Shown in pieces: positions 46,494 through 49,258 of a stretch of DNA of 49,258 bases. Position numbers and translations under genes: made by a program. Within the stretch, counting starts at the first letter, position 1; each line of letters opens with the position of its first letter. The notes beneath the pieces are model-generated. The model was not told the origin of the DNA. It saw only the letters and a list, made by a program, of their open reading frames with translations, and did no database searches. The DNA lies in contig NZ_PDYM01000024.1 of NCBI RefSeq assembly GCF_002743055.1, forward strand, positions 1 through 49,258, read 5' to 3'. This stretch comes from Sporosarcina sp. P13. Its GTDB lineage: Bacteria > Bacillota > Bacilli > Bacillales_A > Planococcaceae.

Positions 46494-49258
46494 TATATTT
46501 ACTTTTGACGGCTGTAAGAGTACCGAAACTGAAAAGGTAAACAGTGGGGCGCGTTTCAGTTTTCCTATACCGAAAACTGAAAGAGTACCGAAACACGGTG
46601 TTCGGTGGTCGTTAACCACACCAAGTTTTCCTATACCAAAAACTGAAAGAGTACCGAAACTAGATGCTGGTCACAGTTTACACACACCGGGTTTTCCTAT
46701 ACCAAAAACTGAAAGAGTACCGAAACCATTAAGGGGTACTCACCGACGTACTTCAAGTTTTCCTATACCGAAAACTGAAAGAGTACCGAAACACAACGCG
46801 ATATGTTGCAGGGAAAGCATTGGTTTTCCTATACCGAAAACTGAAAGAGTACCGAAACCGGAATGGTTGACGGAATTAAAGAGAAGCTGTTTTCCTATAC
46901 CGAAAACTGAAAGAGTACCGAAACTATGTATAATGGGCGTAACGGTAAGGGGTAGTTTTCCTATACCGAAAACTGAAAGAGTACCGAAACTTGCTCAATG
47001 GTTGATCTCATCCATCGTTTGTTTTCCTATACCGAAAACTGAAAGAGTACCGAAACAAGCTGGAAGCAATAACCCAGAGGTCGTAAGTTTTCCTATACCG
47101 AAAACTGAAAGAGTACCGAAACTGTGCGCGCGCTTGGCTGCGGCGGCTTTCGGTTTTCCTATACCGAAAACTGAAAGAGTACCGAAACTCGTATTCATAA
47201 GGATAGACCTCCGATTTCGTTTTCCTATACCGAAAACTGAAAGAGTACCGAAACCCTCATTCATGAATCCATTAGTCACCTTGTGTTTTCCTATACCGAA
47301 AACTGAAAGAGTACCGAAACTAAACATATTAAGTAACCATTTAGCGTTATGTTTTCCTATACCGAAAACTGAAAGAGTACCGAAACAGAGAACTGCGCGA
47401 CGGTGATTTAGTTTAGTTTTCCTATACCGAAAACTGAAAGAGTACCGAAACTCCGCTAGGTTTTTATAGCGAGACTGCCAAGTTTTCCTATACCGAAAAC
47501 TGAAAGAGTACCGAAACGTCGAACTTGGTGCGAATACAGTCACGTATGTTTTCCTATACCGAAAACTGAAAGAGTACCGAAACTCATTCTGCCAAATCAT
47601 GTTGCTGCCGCAATGTTTTCCTATACCGAAAACTGAAAGAGTACCGAAACCCGGCTCAAATACATACCAAACCTCTCCAGGTTTTCCTATACCGAAAACT
47701 GAAAGAGTACCGAAACGTGATATTTGAGTTTTGCGGTTATTTTGAGTTTTCCTATACCGAAAACTGAAAGAGTACCGAAACCGATATAAATATCTTTGTT
47801 TGCGAAGTCAAGTTTTCCTATACCGAAAACTGAAAGAGTACCGAAACCGTGTTAGACCTAACTTTGATACGCGCCAAGTTTTCCTATACCGAAAACTGAA
47901 AGAGTACCGAAACTAGCTTGCCGCCGTAGGTTTCGACCTTGCGTTTTCCTATACCGAAAACTGAAAGAGTACCGAAACTCGGCTAATGCTTGGTCGGATT
48001 TTGTTAGTGTTTTCCTATACCGAAAACTGAAAGAGTACCGAAACAATAAAGTAGATAATTGTTGACAGTTGATAGTTTTCCTATACCGAAAACTGAAAGA
48101 GTACCGAAACCGTCAATGTCTCGCGCATCCACAAATAGCGTTTTCCTATACCGAAAACTGAAAGAGTACCGAAACTGGTGCTTTGATAGATTAAACCGAC
48201 TTCTGTTTTCCTATACCGAAAACTGAAAGAGTACCGAAACAGTATCTGCCAACTGTTGAGCAGTGGAGTCGTTTTCCTATACCGAAAACTGAAAGAGTAC
48301 CGAAACCAGATGGGGCCGAAAGCCGCGGGCGAAATTGTTTTCCTATACCGAAAACTGAAAGAGTACCGAAACCCTGCCCATGTACTCCACCTGAACGGAA
48401 TAGTTTTCCTATACCGAAAACTGAAAGAGTACCGAAACAAGTGGTGGAAGAAGTACCACCAACTATTAGTTTTCCTATACCGAAAACTGAAAGAGTACCG
48501 AAACGGTGTCTGATCAGCTTGGCTATCCAACGTTGTTTTCCTATACCGAAAACTGAAAGAGTACCGAAACGTATCAAGATTGAGTCCACCTTCTGTTTCA
48601 GTTTTCCTATACCGAAAACTGAAAGAGTACCGAAACCTGTCTGTTCTTCCCATCCTAGCAACGTGAGTTTTCCTATACCGAAAACTGAAAGAGTACCGAA
48701 ACTGGACGAGAGCGGGAGAGCAACCCGCGTAAGTTTTCCTATACCGAAAACTGAAAGAGTACCGAAACCAAGAACCTCTTTTTCTTTCTTTTGCTGTTGT
48801 TTTCCTATACCGAAAACTGAAAGAGTACCGAAACAGATAATTCAATGTCGATGCCGCTTTGATAGTTTTCCTATACCGAAAACTGAAAGAGTACCGAAAC
48901 TTACTAGTAAATCGTCACCTTTATAAATTGGTTTTCCTATACCGAAAACTGAAAGAGTACCGAAACATGATGGATAGACGAGAAATCAACTCCATTGTTT
49001 TCCTATACCGAAAACTGAAAGAGTACCGAAACGGCGTGTTGAACAGCCAACAGATGATAAGAGTTTTCCTATACCGAAAACTGAAAGAGTACCGAAACAC
49101 AAGGCGGTGGTGAATCATGAAGCCTAATGTTTTCCTATACCGAAAACTGAAAGAGTACCGAAACTTACTTGTTAATACAATTATATCATGTATTGTTTTC
49201 CTATACCGAAAACTGAAAGAGTACCGAAACTCGTATTCATAAGGATAGACCTCCGATT
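46494..49258 (-). CRISPR. CRISPR array, type II-like, 41 full repeats, continues past the right edge
   Basis: Repeats of 36 bp begin at 46559 and recur about every 66 bp to 49195; spacers are mostly 30 nt (29 to 31). A degenerate repeat (46494-46529) sits at the left end, and repeats 2 and 3 share a G-to-A change, both signs of the old, leader-distal end. On the minus strand the repeat begins GTTTCGGTACTCTTTCAG and ends GGTATAGGAAAAC; the first part resembles the S. aureus Cas9 repeat GTTTTAGTACTCTG, and 36+30 fits type II. That gives transcription right to left, with leader and cas genes expected right of the window; none are inside it. 41 whole spacers plus one cut by the edge are visible. 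Confidence 0.95.

Noticed and set aside
46494..46529. Possible tracrRNA anti-repeat on the plus strand
   Set aside because: It is exactly one spacer length from the first full repeat and no nexus hairpin or terminator follows on the plus strand, so it is a decayed terminal repeat.
46486..49118. Long open frames through the CRISPR array on both strands with FPIPKTERVPK, FRYSFSFRYRKT or FGTLSVFGIGK repeats
   Set aside because: Repeat plus spacer is 66 bp, a multiple of three, so frames stay open by arithmetic; the variable parts are spacers, not protein.
46559..49230. Plus-strand transcription of the array (repeat ending CCGAAAC)
   Set aside because: The degenerate repeat and terminator at the left, and the type II match on the minus strand, favour right-to-left transcription.

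Overview
The window is a low-GC Gram-positive, endospore-forming chromosome segment. The order ctsR-mcsA-mcsB-clpC-radA-yacL-ispD-ispF-gltX, a CotD-like coat gene, a ger operon, T-box, SAM and TPP leaders and SigA-type promoters all point to Bacillales. Codon usage and gene content fit Planococcaceae, perhaps Sporosarcina, but the genus is inference. No rRNA, tRNA, phage or transposase gene was seen.

Layout. 1-428: cysteine T-box leader reading out of the left edge, with a structured repeat behind its terminator. 429-10685: housekeeping and protein quality control (gltX, ispF, ispD, yacL, radA, clpC, mcsB, mcsA, ctsR), all on the minus strand, with CtsR operators before both ctsR and clpC; disA is absent from its usual place. 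10790-12785: BirA-controlled bioY-bioB and a small membrane protein. 12884-18471: SAM-riboswitch-controlled yitJ and metH. 18476-22104: structured repeat, coat protein, small genes, DCC protein, DUF779 protein and aldehyde dehydrogenase with a cre site. 22289-26013: spore germinant receptor operon in order B-A-C. 26243-27439: uncharacterised FnIII-like protein. 27632-30564: TPP riboswitch and thiM-thiD-thiE-thiW thiamine salvage. 30738-35098: dsdA, desR, desK, des and a DesR-like operator. 35255-37089: PAP2 phosphatase, mscL, a 30-residue membrane peptide and a thioesterase. 37151-46156: a muropeptide uptake and recycling operon (two ABC ATPases, two permeases, a binding lipoprotein, then ykfA, ykfB, ykfC).

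Two clusters of one 21-bp tandem repeat mark the muropeptide operon: 19 copies between the binding-protein gene and ykfA, and 4 copies upstream of the first gene.

From 46494 to the right edge lies a CRISPR array with 41 full 36-bp repeats, one degenerate terminal repeat and mostly 30-nt spacers. Read on the minus strand, the repeat resembles S. aureus-type Cas9 (type II) repeats. The degenerate repeat and a terminator lie at the left, so the leader and any cas genes should lie right of the window. The last visible spacer, cut by the edge, duplicates one about 2 kb to its left.

The best candidates for something little described are the 21-bp phased repeat clusters, the two structured intergenic elements that share a fold but not a sequence, and the array's duplicated spacer and trimmed terminal repeat.
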